Origin: Anisus vortex
Taxonomy: Eukaryota; Mollusca; Gastropoda; Planorbidae
Direction: 5' to 3'
DNA: 64,000 nucleotides
Assembly (NCBI GenBank): GCA_949126835.1
Contig: OX421492.1
Coordinates: 45,529,498 to 45,593,497 of the forward strand
Of this stretch, positions 1-11,039 are shown one piece after another (the first letter of the stretch is position 1; each line of letters starts with the position of its first letter). The translations under genes were made by a program, and so were the position numbers. The notes beneath the pieces were generated by a model. That model saw only the letters and a program-made list of their open reading frames with translations. It did not search any database and was not told where the DNA came from.

Positions 1-347
1 GCAAAATTTGATGACGCCATATAATTATAAGCTTAAATATAGAGTGTAACCAGGACCACTGCGTTTAAATAAGCTTAGTAAGGCGTCGGTATTACTTCCC
101 GAAACAGAAAAAAAAATGCTAAATCTATTTGCTTTGTCCTATGTTTGTAAAGTTTTAAATTATTAATTAGCTTTAAGTCATGTATTCACAGTGTAAAGTA
201 TTAAAGTAGTGATAGATTAAGAAAATCAACTACAGTATTGGTAGTGTAAAGAATTTATGTTGTTTACGGCACGTAGACAATTTAAACATGAAGAAAATTT
301 GTTCCCGTCATTGAGTTGAGATAATAAAATCCATGCACATAGTTTGA

Positions 348-422
348 TGACGTCAATTTAAACATGAATGAAAAATGTCCCTTCATTGCTATAAAATCCA
401 TGCGCAAAGATTGATGACGTCA
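348..422. promoter_or_regulatory. Paired TGACGTCA (CRE-type) palindromes in the satellite unit
   Basis: Exact TGACGTCA octamers lie at 348-355 and 415-422, 67 bp apart. Both are preserved in each of the four units (for example near 1921-1999, 3553-3630 and 5272-5346). The octamer is the consensus CREB/ATF binding site. No transcript start is identified, so a regulatory role is inference. Confidence 0.35.
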
Positions 423-671
423 TAAAAATAATCTCAGCGCATCCTTTTTTTTCTAACTTTGTGACGAAAAACTATAAAAAGTTGTACTGGCAAAGACAAT
501 GTGAATCAAAAGTTGTGTTTTTTTCGCGTTTTTTGACCAAACTGACCACTGCGGTCATTTTAATTTTTTTTAAACCTTGACAGTGTTCACCGCCGTAACG
601 CAAAGAATATTTGTAGCAAATTTCACGTTTTTATGTCCAGTATTTAAAAAGATTATGCGGTATGTACATAC

Positions 672-706
<35 letters not shown>

Positions 707-1244
707 CATACATATTCCTTTTGAGATTTATATATATACAAGCCGTTATGTGCCCGGTCTTCCGAACCGGCTAAAAGTTATGTTTACATACACTCTAACT
801 ACTCAGGCAGTTATAATGAGATTGCCCGCATGACCTACGACACGAATTTAAACGTGAGGTAATTTTTTATTTGCCCGCTACAACATGAATTACCCGTTAA
901 AATCATTACTCATCACCCATTATAACAATTACAAAATTGCCCGCTATAAATTACGACGCAAATTAAAACATGAATATATTTTGTTCTATTCATTGATTAA
1001 GAACATTTGACAGTACTTTTTTTTTTTTATGATTGTTTGATTAATTTTTTTTACGACAAACATTAAGTCGCAGACCTATGTTGTGTTGTTTTTGTTTATT
1101 TGCTGTTTATTTATTTATTGTTGCTTTGGAAGCAAACTTAGAAATAAATTTTCTATTCAACATGTAAAACAATAACAAATGAAACCCATATGAAATAATG
1201 TTTATAAAACGTATACGACACGAATTAAAACTTTAAAAATTTAG

Positions 1245-1425
1245 TTCCGGCAATTTGAACATTGCCCGGCAAATTAAACATTGCCCAGTAATATAAACAT
1301 TGCCCGGTAATTTAAGCATTGCCCGGTAATTTAAACATTGCCCGGTAATTTAAACATTGCCCGGTATTATAAACATTGCCCGGTAATTTAAACATTGCCC
1401 GGTAATTTAAACAATGGCCGTTACC
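1245..1425. repeat. 19-bp sub-array in satellite unit 1
   Basis: About nine tandem copies of ATTGCCCGGTAATTTAAAC, with TATTATAAAC variants. The equivalent blocks in units 2 and 3 are longer, and this accounts for most of the unit-length difference. Confidence 0.9.
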
Positions 1426-1447
1426 AAGGCGATAAGCCTAAAGGTGC

Positions 1448-1464
1448 CCAGTTCTCGGAACTGG
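1448..1464. other. Perfect hairpin in satellite unit
   Basis: CCAGTTC-TCG-GAACTGG is a perfect 7-bp inverted repeat with a 3-nt loop, followed by ATAAAA. A related hairpin (CCGGT..ACCGG followed by CTAAAA) lies at 754-770 of the same unit. Both follow GTGCC and recur in units 2 and 3. Confidence 0.6.
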
Positions 1465-2809
1465 ATAAAATAACCCATGGAGTTATAAGCAATAGTCTTT
1501 TCCGGTAACTTAAACCATTTAAATATTGCATTCTACAAATTACGACGCAAATTAAAACAAAATTTGGTTCCCTTCTTAAACGCATAAATACGCAAAATTT
1601 GATGACGCCATATAATTATAAGCTTAAATATAGAGTGTAACCAGGACCACTGCGTTTAAATAAGCTTAGTAATGCGTCGGTATTACTTCCCGAAACAGAA
1701 AAAAAATGCTTAATCTATTTGCTTAAAGTTTTAAATTATTAATTAGCTTTAAGTCATGTATTCACAGTGTAAAGTATTAAAGTAGTGATAGATTAACAAA
1801 ATCCACTACAGTATTGGTAGTGTAAAGAATGAATGTTGTTTAAGGCACGTAGGCAATTTAAACATGAAGAAAATTTGTTCCCGTCATTGAGTTGAGATAA
1901 TAAAATCCATGCACATAGTTTGATGACGTCAATTTAAACATGAATGAAAAATGTCCCTTCATTGCTATAAAATCCATGCGCAAAGATTGATGACGTCATA
2001 AAAATAATCTCAGCGCAACCTTTTTTTTCTAACTTTGTGACGAAAAACTATAAAAAGTTGTACTGGCAAAGACAATGTGAATCAAAAGTTTTTTTTCGCG
2101 TTTTTTGACCAAACTGACCACTGCGGTCATTTTAATTTTTTTAAAACCTTGACAGTGTTCACCGCCGTAACGCAAAGAATATTTGTAGCAAATTTCACGT
2201 TTTTATGTCCAGTATTTAAAAAGATTATGCGGTATGTACATACCCAGCCAGCCAGCTAGCCAGCCACATACATACATATTCCTTTTGAGATTTATATATA
2301 TACTAGCCGATTATGTGCCCGGTCCTCCGAACCGGCTAAAAGTTATGTTTACATACACTCTAACTACTCAGGCAGTTATAATGAGATTGCCCGCATGACC
2401 TACGACACGAATTTAAACGTGAGGTAATTTTTTATTTGCCCGCTACAACATGAATTACCCGTTAAAATCATTACTCATCACCCATTATAACAATTACAAA
2501 ATTGCCCGCTATAAATTACGACGCAAATTAAAACATGAATATATTTTGTTCTATTCATTGATTAAGAACATTCGACAATACTTTTTTTTTTTTAATGATT
2601 GTTTGATATATTTTTTACGACAAACATTAAGTCGCAGACCTATGTTGTGTTGTTTTTGTTTATTTGCTATTTATTTATTTATTGTTGCTTTGGAAGCAAA
2701 CTTAGAATTAAATTTTCTATTCAACATGTAAAACAATAACAAATGAAACCCTTATGAAATAATGTTTATAAAACGTATACGACACGAATTAAAACTTTAA
2801 AAATTTAGT

Positions 2810-3016
2810 TCCGGCAATTTGAACATTGCCCGGCAAATTAAACATTGCCCGGTAATTTAAACATTGCCCGGTAATTTAAACATTGCCCGGTAATTTAAAC
2901 ATTGCCCGGTATTATAAACATTGCCCGGTAATTTAAACATTGCCCGGTAATTTAAACATTGCCCGGTATTATAAACATTGCCCGGTAATTTAAACATTGC
3001 CCGGTAATTTAAACAA
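2810..3016. repeat. 19-bp sub-array in satellite unit 2
   Basis: Same ATTGCCCGGTAATTTAAAC motif as in unit 1, in about eleven copies, with the TATTATAAAC variant at two positions. Confidence 0.9.
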
Positions 3017-3881
3017 TGGCCGTTACCAAGGCGATAAGCCTAAAGGTGCCCAGTTCTCGGAACTGGATAAAATAACCCATGGAGTTATAAGCAATAGTCT
3101 TACACGGGGAGAAAGTATTTTCCGGTAACTGAAACCATTTAAATATTGCATTCTACAAATTACGACGCAAATTAAAACAAAGTTTTGTTCCCTTCTTAAA
3201 CGCATAAATACGCAAAATTTGATGACGCCATATAATTATAAGCTTAAATATAGAGTGTAACCAGGACCACTGCGTTTAAATAAGTTTAGTAATGCGTCGG
3301 TATTACTTCCCGAAACAGAAAAAAAATGCTAAATCTATTTGCTTTGTCCTATGTTTGTAAAGTTTTAAATTATTAATTAGCTTTAAGTCATGTATTCACA
3401 GTGTAAAGTATTAAAGTAGTGATAGATTAAGAAAATCAACTACAGTATTGGTAGTGTAAAGAATTTATGTTGTTTACGGCACGTAGACAATTTAAACATG
3501 AAGAAAATGTGTTCCCGTCATTGAGTTGAGATAATAAAATCCATGCACATAGTTTGATGACGTCAATTTAAACATGAATGAAAAATGTCCCTTCATCGCT
3601 ATAAAATCCATGCGCAAAGATTGATGACGTCATAAAAATAATCTCAGCGCATCCTTTTTTTTCTAACTTTGTGACGAAAAACTATAAAAAGTTGTACTGG
3701 CAAAGACAATGTGAATCAAAAGTTTTGTTTTTTTCGCGTTTTTTGACCAAACTGACCACTGCGGTCATTTTAATTTTTGTAAAACCTTGACAGTGTTCAC
3801 CGCCGTAACGCAAAGAATATTTGTAGCAAATTTCACGTTTTTATGTCCAGTATTTAAAAAGATTATGCGGTATGTACATAC

Positions 3882-3912
<31 letters not shown>

Positions 3913-4451
3913 CATACATATTCCTTTTGAGATTTATATATATACAAGCCGTTATGTGCCCGGTCCTCCGAACCGGCTAAAAGTTATGTTTACATACACT
4001 CTAACTACTCAGACAGTTATAATGAGATTGCCCGCATGACCTACGACACGAATTTAAACGTGAGGTAATTTTTTATTCGCCCGCTACAACATGAATTACC
4101 CGTTAAAATCATTATTCATCACCCATTATAACAATTACAAAATTGCCCGCTATAAATTACGACGCAAATTAAAACATGAATATATTTTGTTCTATTCATT
4201 GATAAAGAACATTCGACAGTACTTTTTTTTTTTTTTTTATGATTGTTTGATATATTTTTTTACGACAAACATTAAGTCGCAGACCTATGTTGTGTTGTTT
4301 TTGTTTATTTGCTATTTATTTATTTATTGTTGCTTTGGAAGCAAACTTAGAATTAAATTTTCTATTCAACATGTAAAACAATAACAAATGAAACCCATAT
4401 GAAATAATGTTTATAAAACGTATACGACACGAATTAAAACTTTAAAAAAAT

Positions 4452-4776
4452 AGTTCCGGCAATTCGAACATTGCCCGGCAAATTAAACATTGCCCGCTAA
4501 TATAAACATTGCCCGGTAATTTAAACATTGCCCGGTAATTTAAACATTGCCCGGTAATTTAAACATTGCCCGGTAATTTAAACATTGCCCGGTAATTTAA
4601 ACATTACCCGGTAATTTAAACATTGCCCGGTATTATAAACATTGCCCGGTAATTTAAACATTGCCCGGTAATTTAAACATTGCCCGGTAATTTAAACATT
4701 GCCCTGTAATTTAAACATTGCCCGGTAATTTAAACATTGCCCGGTAATTTAAACATTGCCCGGTAATTTAAACAAT
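4452..4776. repeat. 19-bp sub-array in satellite unit 3 (expanded)
   Basis: The same 19-bp motif expanded to about seventeen copies, making unit 3 the longest at 1715 bp. Confidence 0.9.
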
Positions 4777-5596
4777 GGCCGTTACCAAGGCGATAAGCCT
4801 AAAGGTGCCCAGTTCTCGGAACTGGATAAAATAACCCATGGAGTTATAAACAATAGTCTTCCATTTAAATATTGCATTCTACAAATTACGACGCAAATTA
4901 AAACAACTTCTTAAACGCATAAATACGCAAAATTTGATGACGCCATATAATTATAAGCTTAAATATAGAGTGTAACCAGGACCACTGCGTTTAAATAAGC
5001 TTAGTAATGCGTCGGTATTACTTCCCGAAACAGAAAAAAAATGCTAAATCTATTTGCTTTGTCCCATGTTGGTAAAGTTTTAAATTATTAATTAGCTTTA
5101 AGTCATGTATTCACAGTGTAAAGTATTAAAGTAGTGATACATTAAGAAAATCAACTACAGTATTGGTAGTGTAAAGAATTTATGTTGTTTTCGGCACGTA
5201 GACAATTTAAACATGAAGAAAATTTGTTCCCGTCATTGAGTTGAGATAATAAAATCCATGCACATAGTTTGATGACGTCAATTTAAACATGAATGAAAAA
5301 TGTCCCTTCATTGCTATAAAATCCATGCGCAAAGATTGATGACGTCATAAAAATAATCTCAGCGCATCCTTTTTTTTCTAACTTTGTGACGAAAAACTAT
5401 AAAAAGTTGTACTGGCAAAGACAATGTGAATCAAAAGTTGTGTTTTTTTCGCGTTTTTTGACCAAACTGACCACTGCGGTCATTTTAATTTTTTTTAAAC
5501 CTTGACAGTGTTCACCGCCGTAACGCAAAGAATATTTGTAGCAAATTTCACGTTTTTATGTCCAGTATTTAAAAAGATTATGCGGTATGTACATAC

Positions 5597-5627
<31 letters not shown>

Positions 5628-5653
5628 CATATTCCTTTTGAGATTTATATATA

Positions 5654-5731
5654 TGATATGATATGATATGATATGATATATGATATGATATGATATGATA
5701 TGATATGATATGATATGATATGATATGATAC
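5654..5731. repeat. (GATAT)n microsatellite
   Basis: Pentanucleotide run of about 15 copies, with one TATATGATATG phase slip. It begins exactly where the partial fourth satellite unit is cut off. Confidence 0.95.
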
Positions 5732-6654
5732 GCGTTTCGGTAATTCCCGTTTTAAAGCATTTAAATCGTTACCATTTTCGCCGCGCAATGAAATAAAATC
5801 AGCATGACATTGTATCATCAATTTAAAAAAAAGTTAAGATATGTTTTAACTTTGTATTTTGCGCTCCAATTAGTTTTTAATATGCTTCTTTTAAACTGAA
5901 AGTGAACTTTCATAAACATCTGCTCTATACACCACCTGTTTACGATTTGTGGCGATGCATTCTTCTACACAGATATTATTATTTGTATTCACGGATACAC
6001 TTAATAGTTTATGTTTCTGAGATGGATAAGATTTAAAGCTATTATCAATATCTTTTTTTCTATCGTTTAAATGTGTATTTAATTTATGTTCAAAACTAAT
6101 TTCATTGTGCACTGGTTGATTGAATTGTAAATAAATAGATAAAAAAATACCAGACTAGACTCGGACCACGGATGAGCCTAGGACGCAATAATCTTCTTTA
6201 TAGAAGGAGCGTCTATAATGTATAAGATAAGATGGGGTAAGATTAGTTTGATAGTTTATATTATGATTGAAAGAGTCCAAATTGATTTAGGGCCTAACCC
6301 TTACCGATACATCAAACAATTAGGGTACTATTAAAGTTGTGGAATACATTAAAACTTATATCGTTAATTGCATAGTTATGATAGTAAGTAATTTATACAG
6401 TCTTTAAAGTTATAACATTTACAACTTCAGGAAAATGCATGGCAGATGAAAAAATAATAATTATATTTTAAACTTGAAAAAGAGAAAGGCATGGACACAA
6501 GCCTATGTAGCACCCCAGGGCAAAAGTTATATAATATCTGCCGCCACCCCCCCCCCCTAAAAGTGTAGCCCCGAGCATATGCCCCTTCTGCTTCACCCCC
6601 CCCCCCTATGTGAGGCCACTGCTGATGATAGTGCAGAAGCAGACACTATTTCAA
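5732..6654. other. Unassigned AT-rich sequence with a possible hAT-type end
   Basis: No supported gene. A 73-codon minus-strand frame (5891-6112) has no recognisable domain or splice context. GATAAG-type simple repeats lie near 6220-6245. At 6480-6622 a C-tract-rich block read on the minus strand begins CAGTGGCCTCACATAGGGG, like the end of a hAT-type element; the partner end was not found. Confidence 0.4.
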
Positions 6655-7030
6655 AAATTATTTCTTGCATGACTTCGGATATAAATGATTCAGTGGATAC
6701 AAATGTAAAACCAAACAGCTAAGTTTAGCCTAGCTAAGTTGCATTAACAACAATTAAAGAATAAACAAATGTGTAGATTACAGCAACTAGAAAATGAAAC
6801 CATAGATGAGACAGAAACGAGATTGGATTATCAAAGAAAGCGTAGGACAAATTATTTCTTGCATGACTTCTGATATAAATGATTCAGTGGATACAGATGT
6901 AAAACCAAACAGAGCAGCCTGGCTAAGGTGCATTAACAACAATTAAAGAATAAAAAAATGTGTAGATTACAGCAACTAGAAAATGAAATTATAGATGAGA
7001 CAGAAACGAGATTGGATTATCAAAACAATT
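6655..7030. repeat. 194-bp tandem duplication inside the Helitron fossil
   Basis: The segment starting AAATTATTTCTTGCATGAC at 6655 is repeated from 6849, a period of 194 bp. Both copies end in the same GAGATTGGATTATCAAA phrase. The copies differ by a few substitutions. The duplicated piece covers the charged region upstream of the Helitron N-terminal domain. Confidence 0.85.
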
Positions 7031-8120
7031 AGAGGAAGAAACTGCAAAAGAACGAGAACGACAGTTGGAAGAAAAAAGAAAGCGGAGGAAAAAACAACTA
7101 GATAAGGAACTTAAATTCATGTTTCGCATTGGCTTCGTTTAACGTAGATGACGATCGGACAATCAATAGTCACGGAATCTACAGCTTCCTAGCAGCAGGA
7201 CAAGTCTACAAGAAGATGAATATGGCAGTAAATCCAACACAAAATGTTAAGGATGAATAAAAGTCCACAATATGGACAGATGTACTTCTTAGATTCAGAG
7301 CAACTTAAACATCCACTCAATCGTGAAATCAGTCAATCTCTAATTAATTCATTGGAACAAATCATTAGATCAAGCAACTCTCTTGCACAAACTTTTATGA
7401 TGATGAGAGAAGTGGAAGAAAAGGTCAACCGTCATGCTACTGAAGAAGGACATGCACCACCGTATGTGCGGCTTATTTTCACATCGACAGAAGGATCCGT
7501 ATAAAAAAAATAATGCACCTTTATCCGGTGAAGTATGTACTGTCGTTACATTAAATTCATATCAAAGCAATCCAGATAAGGAAATGGTGGTTCATAAGCG
7601 TGTCCAAAAAAATTTTACTTTGAAGAATTTAGACAGCCGTGTAGAGCCATTTACTTACCCGCTGTTTTTTTTCTAAAGGGAGATTAGGCTTCTCTGTTGC
7701 CTTATGCGAGCCGACAGCACCTTACGCGCTTTAAAATGGCCCAGTACCGTATTGCTTTTCCACCCCATCTTACCAAAAACCTACATTCTCAAGCTGACTG
7801 TGTGTGGTTCCTGATATGCGAGAAATTAAATTCAATGTCCTGCATTTTGGAGGCCTGCTTTTTCAGCAGTATCTCGTGGATACGTACGTTCGATTGAAAC
7901 GCGATCGTATTCAGTAGATCAAGAACAATCAAAAGAAGATATAATCTGACAAAAACATAGGAGTCGCCCGTTTTCTTCAAGATCTGGAAGAAAAGAATAA
8001 TGCTGATATTGGTGAAAGTATTATTCTACCCTCTTCGTTTCCAGGCTTGAATAGAGACTACGGTGAACACTTTGAAGCTGTTGTGGCTATTGTTCACTGT
8101 TATGCTCAGCAATTTTGATT
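6655..8120 (+). pseudogene. Decayed Helitron Rep/helicase, N-terminal part
   Basis: Translating across frames gives successive blocks in the order expected for the Helitron-like N-terminal domain. A charged ENE..DETETRLDYQ-type region (to ~7110) is followed by HGIYSFLAAGQVYKKM (~7170-7220) and PQYGQMYFLDSEQL with the MMREVEEKV segment (7268-7430). Next come a NNAPLSGEV..VVHKRV..EPFTYPLFF block (7505-7675), FNVLHFGGLLFQQYLVDTYV (~7830-7890) with a KNNQKKI tail, and SIILPSSFPGLNRDYGEHFEA (~8020-8080). Helitrons are rolling-circle DNA transposons; this domain precedes the HUH nuclease and helicase, neither of which is present. Stops and frame changes separate most blocks, and the longest intact frame is 86 codons (7244-7504). 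It is a fossil with no identified 5' TC or 3' CTRR end. Confidence 0.75.
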
Positions 8121-8934
8121 AGTCATAAAGAATCTCATTGAAGATGGAGTTGTTCTACTAATAACAGCTTATCAATGGGCATTAATTAAATTATATCACC
8201 AAGTAATTGTTATTTTGAGAGCCCTTAAAGCAGATTACAATTGATTTTGTAATGAAAAAGAAAAGAGATGACTACAAAATACATTTGTAGGCCCATACCT
8301 GATTAAATATACTCCCTGTAAATAGTAGCCTAAATTATATGCATGTATCTTATTGTTTACAATTTCTCTATTGTTTTAAAGATCTTTGATGTTAAAGATA
8401 TGTATCAAATATTCTAACACTATTATTAATTTCACCCTATAAAGACCGATCTCAGATCGGTCACCCCGATATTAATATGTAATGAAATGCACGTGGTTTA
8501 CTTTTCTCGTCAATAGTAGATTTAGCAGTTGTCACCAGGGAAGCGAGATCTATAAACACACAATAAACAAACCATTAAAAATCTTTATTACATTGTTACT
8601 TTTATTTGTGAATTTCAACAAATAGATTATATTTAATTTTGAAAAATGTTCTGTCACGTGCAGCCAAAATATATACAATTTCTTTATTTAAATTATTTAA
8701 AGACAAACAATGGACAAGACATTTGAGACGACTGGTTTTGTTTAAGTAGAGACTTTTAAAAAGTGGATCAGTGAAAACAATTGGAAACAAAATTAAAATA
8801 TAAGGTTTGTCTTATTGGCACATCACGAAGATGAGTTGGCAGCTAATACTCAACCTTTCCGCGGTTCATGTTTCCTTAACGACCTGCAGATTGAAATAAA
8901 GTAAGGGAATGGTCAAAATATATTATGCTAACTA
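8121..8934. other. Unassigned AT-rich sequence with a 19-nt palindrome
   Basis: No gene is supported. A near-perfect palindrome GACCGATCT-C-AGATCGGTC lies at 8444-8462. A 62-codon minus frame (8602-8790) shows no domain. Confidence 0.4.
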
Positions 8935-9575
8935 ACATACAGTGTATACATAACATAGAGTGTAAATAACATACAGTGTATACATAACTTACAGTGTATA
9001 CATACCATACAGTGTATACATAAGATACAGTTTATACAAAACATACAATGTATACAGAACATACAATGTATACATAACATACAGTGTATACATAACATAG
9101 AGTGTAAATAACATACAGTGTATACATAACTTACAGTGTATACATACCATACAGTGTATACATAAGATACAGTTTATACAAAACGTACAATGTATACAGA
9201 ACATACAATATATAAGCCTATGTAACATACAGTGTATAGGCTACCAAACATACATAGTATACAAAACATACAGTGTATACATAAGATATAGTATATATAA
9301 AACATACAGAGTATACAGAACATACAATGTATACAGAACCTACAATGTATACTACATAACATACAGTGTATACAAAACATACAGACTATACAAAACATAG
9401 AGTGTATACATAGCATACAGTGTATACATAACATACAGTGTATACATAATATACAGTGTATACATAACATACAGAGTATACAGAACACATAGTGTATACA
9501 AAACATACAGAGTATACAGAACATACAGAGTATACAGAACATACAGAGTATACAGAACATAGAGTGTATAACACG
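8935..9575. repeat. 18-bp minisatellite (ACATACAGTGTATACATA)
   Basis: About 35 copies of an 18-bp unit with ATAA/AAAA/AGAA variants. A block of about 140 bp (8940-9055) is repeated almost intact just after it. Because 18 is a multiple of three, 62-128 codon Cys-rich frames appear on the minus strand; they are artefacts. Confidence 0.93.
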
Positions 9576-9720
9576 TTTTTAATTAAAAAGGAATGTGAAT
9601 AGTAGTAAAAATGAATCTAGGCTACTAGAAGTGGATGAGTTAAAATAAATGAATCTACCAGTAGGTAATAAGTTAAAATAAATGAATTTATTAGTAGTGG
9701 GTGAGTTAAAGAAAATGTTT
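9576..9720 (-). other. Probable 3' UTR of the neuropeptide gene
   Basis: The region directly follows the stop codon of the terminal exon on the minus strand. A minus-strand AATAAA lies at 9692-9687, about 30 nt past the stop. Three imperfect ~40-bp repeats (GGGTGAGTTAAAATAAATGAAT type) occupy 9610-9710. The polyadenylation site is inferred. Confidence 0.45.
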
Positions 9721-9870
9721 CTACCTACCACTCCTTAAACAAGGTACTGGCACAAAGTTGTTGTATTGTTTTCTCATACAGATGCCCATGTAACGTTCTC
9801 GCTTCTCTACTTGCTTTGTAGATTCATCATCCAACAAAATTGCTGGACTGAGTCTTTCTTCATCAACCAG
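9721..9870 (-). CDS. PKYMDT-type neuropeptide precursor, coding exon 3 (terminal)
   Basis: On the minus strand a good acceptor (TTTCTTTTTGTTTACTTACATGTTTAG) precedes 9870, and an open phase-0 frame runs 49 codons to TAG at 9723-9721. It reads LVDEERLSPAILL, a DDEST stretch, then the convertase site KR. A C-terminal peptide follows, beginning ERYMGIC, containing FVPVPC, and ending LRSGR-stop. The last peptide has two cysteines 13 residues apart (12 between), suiting one disulfide. Its Gly-Arg end allows carboxypeptidase trimming and C-terminal amidation. The frame joins exactly to the donor of exon 2 (…SIQE|LVDEE…). That this is the tail of the PKYMDT precursor is inferred from matching phase, strand and secretory logic; cDNA would settle it. 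Confidence 0.8.
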   Translation of the reverse strand: MVDEERLSPAILLDDESTKQVEKRERYMGICMRKQYNNFVPVPCLRSGR

Positions 9871-9920
9871 CTAAACATGTAAGTAAACAAAAAGAAAATG
9901 TTGGACCAGTTCACTACGAA

Positions 9921-10198
9921 AATAAATAAACGACAATACATCCAATGCACTGTAAATCTATCAGACAAGCATGCCGTGAAATGAAGCCATATTTTAGCAA
10001 AGACAGAATATCGATGAAGATTTAACCATTAAAAAAAACACTATCTGGTCATATGAGCAGTAAAAAACCAACAAAATGTCAGCCAATGCAGATCTTAAGG
10101 TATATTGTTATTGAGCTTAAGACGTGTAGTTTAATGAAAATTATTGTTGATTGTACTGTTCATGAAGGTCATGATCTCTTATAGGAGTATATTAATTA
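9921..10198. other. Unassigned spacer
   Basis: AT-rich sequence within intron 2; no gene, RNA or repeat was recognised. Confidence 0.4.
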
Positions 10199-10445
10199 GT
10201 GATAGTATTTGTGGGAAGTGACAATCGGAATGTTTATGTTATAGAGATGGTATTTGTAGGAAGTGACAATCAGAATGTTTATGTTATAGAGATGGAATTT
10301 GTAGGAAGTGACAATCAGAATGTTTATGTTATAGAGATGGTATTTGTAGGAAGTGACAATCAGAATGCTTATGTTATAGAGATGTTATTTGTAGTAAGTG
10401 ACAATCAGAATGTTTATGTTATAGAGATGGTATTTGTAGTTAGAG
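10199..10445. repeat. 45-bp minisatellite
   Basis: About five and a half copies of a 45-bp unit (GTATTTGTAGGAAGTGACAA core). The 15-codon periodic frame MVFVGSDNQNVYVIE is a by-product of the unit length. Confidence 0.93.
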
Positions 10446-10683
10446 TTAGAGGCAATTAGAAGGAACTATTGTAGCGTGTTTATACCATGTCTGTTTCCAT
10501 TCAGTGGGAATCAATTTCTCTACTGCTAAGCACAAATGTAATCGATTTGTCCTTTATTATATAAAAAAAGTATCAATAATGTTTCATAACAAAACGCTTG
10601 GAATTCTTTTATTTGTTGCAATCAGCTTTCAGGAATAACGGAAATGTCAAAACGGTCTCTATAGCCAGGGCAGTTTTGAAAGC

Positions 10684-10790
10684 ACTGCGCATGCGCAATG
10701 CCCTAAGATCAATTTCAGGCCAGGAAGGATACACACATCTAAACGTTAGGATGACACGTCATAGAAGGGCGCTGCGTGACAGTTTAAGAT
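10684..10790 (+). promoter_or_regulatory. Candidate TATA-less promoter (NRF1-, CRE- and YY1-like sites)
   Basis: TGCGCATGCGCA at 10686-10697 is a perfect NRF1-type palindrome. ATGACACGTCAT at 10751-10762 resembles a CRE. AAGATGGCTGCC at 10786-10797 resembles the YY1 element that often spans start codons of TATA-less genes. The block is less AT-rich than its surroundings. That it drives a gene is inference. Confidence 0.35.
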
Positions 10791-11037
10791 GGCTGCCGAG
10801 ATGGTTCGACCCTCTGACAGGCCAGAAGTGAAACACAGTTTTGCCATTATTGGCGATGGCTTGTTTTTTTTTGTTTATAGTGAACATTCACTTGCAGTTG
10901 ATGTAGGCAGACTCGAGAACCCTTTTGTAGCTTACTTTTGTCTGAGCCATGAAGAACTTTTGACACGTTTAAAATATCCTAGCTTGGGAAAAATAAAAGG
11001 TTTCCCTCTAGAGTTTATGCATAATTATAAAAGTTAG
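10789..11037 (+). CDS. Unrecognised 82-codon frame below the candidate promoter
   Basis: An ATG in an AAGATGGCTGCC context opens a frame MAAEMVRPSDRPEVKHSFAIIGDG, interrupted after about 24 residues by low-complexity Phe codons from a T-run, ending at 11037. Composition looks coding-like only for roughly the first 75 bases, and a TTTATAG acceptor-like site lies about 25 codons in. It may be a first exon of an unidentified gene nested antisense in the neuropeptide intron, or chance. No domain is recognised and no clear donor follows the first segment. Confidence 0.22.
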   Translation: MAAEMVRPSDRPEVKHSFAIIGDGLFFFVYSEHSLAVDVGRLENPFVAYFCLSHEELLTRLKYPSLGKIKGFPLEFMHNYKS

Positions 11038-11039
11038 TG

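Larger units (their letters stand above)
1..5655. repeat. ~1.6 kb tandem satellite, 3 full copies plus 1 partial
   Basis: The phrase GCAAAATTTGATGACGCC recurs at 1, 1592, 3212 and 4927, giving units of 1591, 1620 and 1715 bp and a 3'-truncated fourth unit that stops where a (GATAT)n run begins. Units differ mostly by point changes and short indels. Each full unit carries the same landmarks in order: two TGACGTCA palindromes, a (CAGC)n run, a hairpin around CCGGT..ACCGG, an open stretch of 93-97 codons, a 19-bp sub-array, and a second hairpin. The 60-97 codon frames inside are unit-length artefacts; no domain is recognisable. The array runs off the left edge, so total copy number is unknown. 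It could be a satellite or a non-transcribed spacer; no rRNA sequence is visible. Confidence 0.93.

Noticed and set aside
2450..4384. 93- and 97-codon plus frames (MNYPLKSL…) in satellite units 2 and 3
   Set aside because: They are the same stretch of the tandem satellite; unit 1 has stops in it and there is no domain or codon pattern.
1..5655. rDNA intergenic spacer
   Set aside because: The structure would fit, but no 18S, 5.8S, 28S or 5S sequence is present; left as satellite.
5891..6112. 73-codon minus frame as a gene
   Set aside because: No domain, signal peptide or splice context, and ordinary AT-rich composition.
9174..9560. Cys-rich 128-codon minus frame
   Set aside because: It is the 18-bp minisatellite read in frame; variation follows DNA units, not codons.
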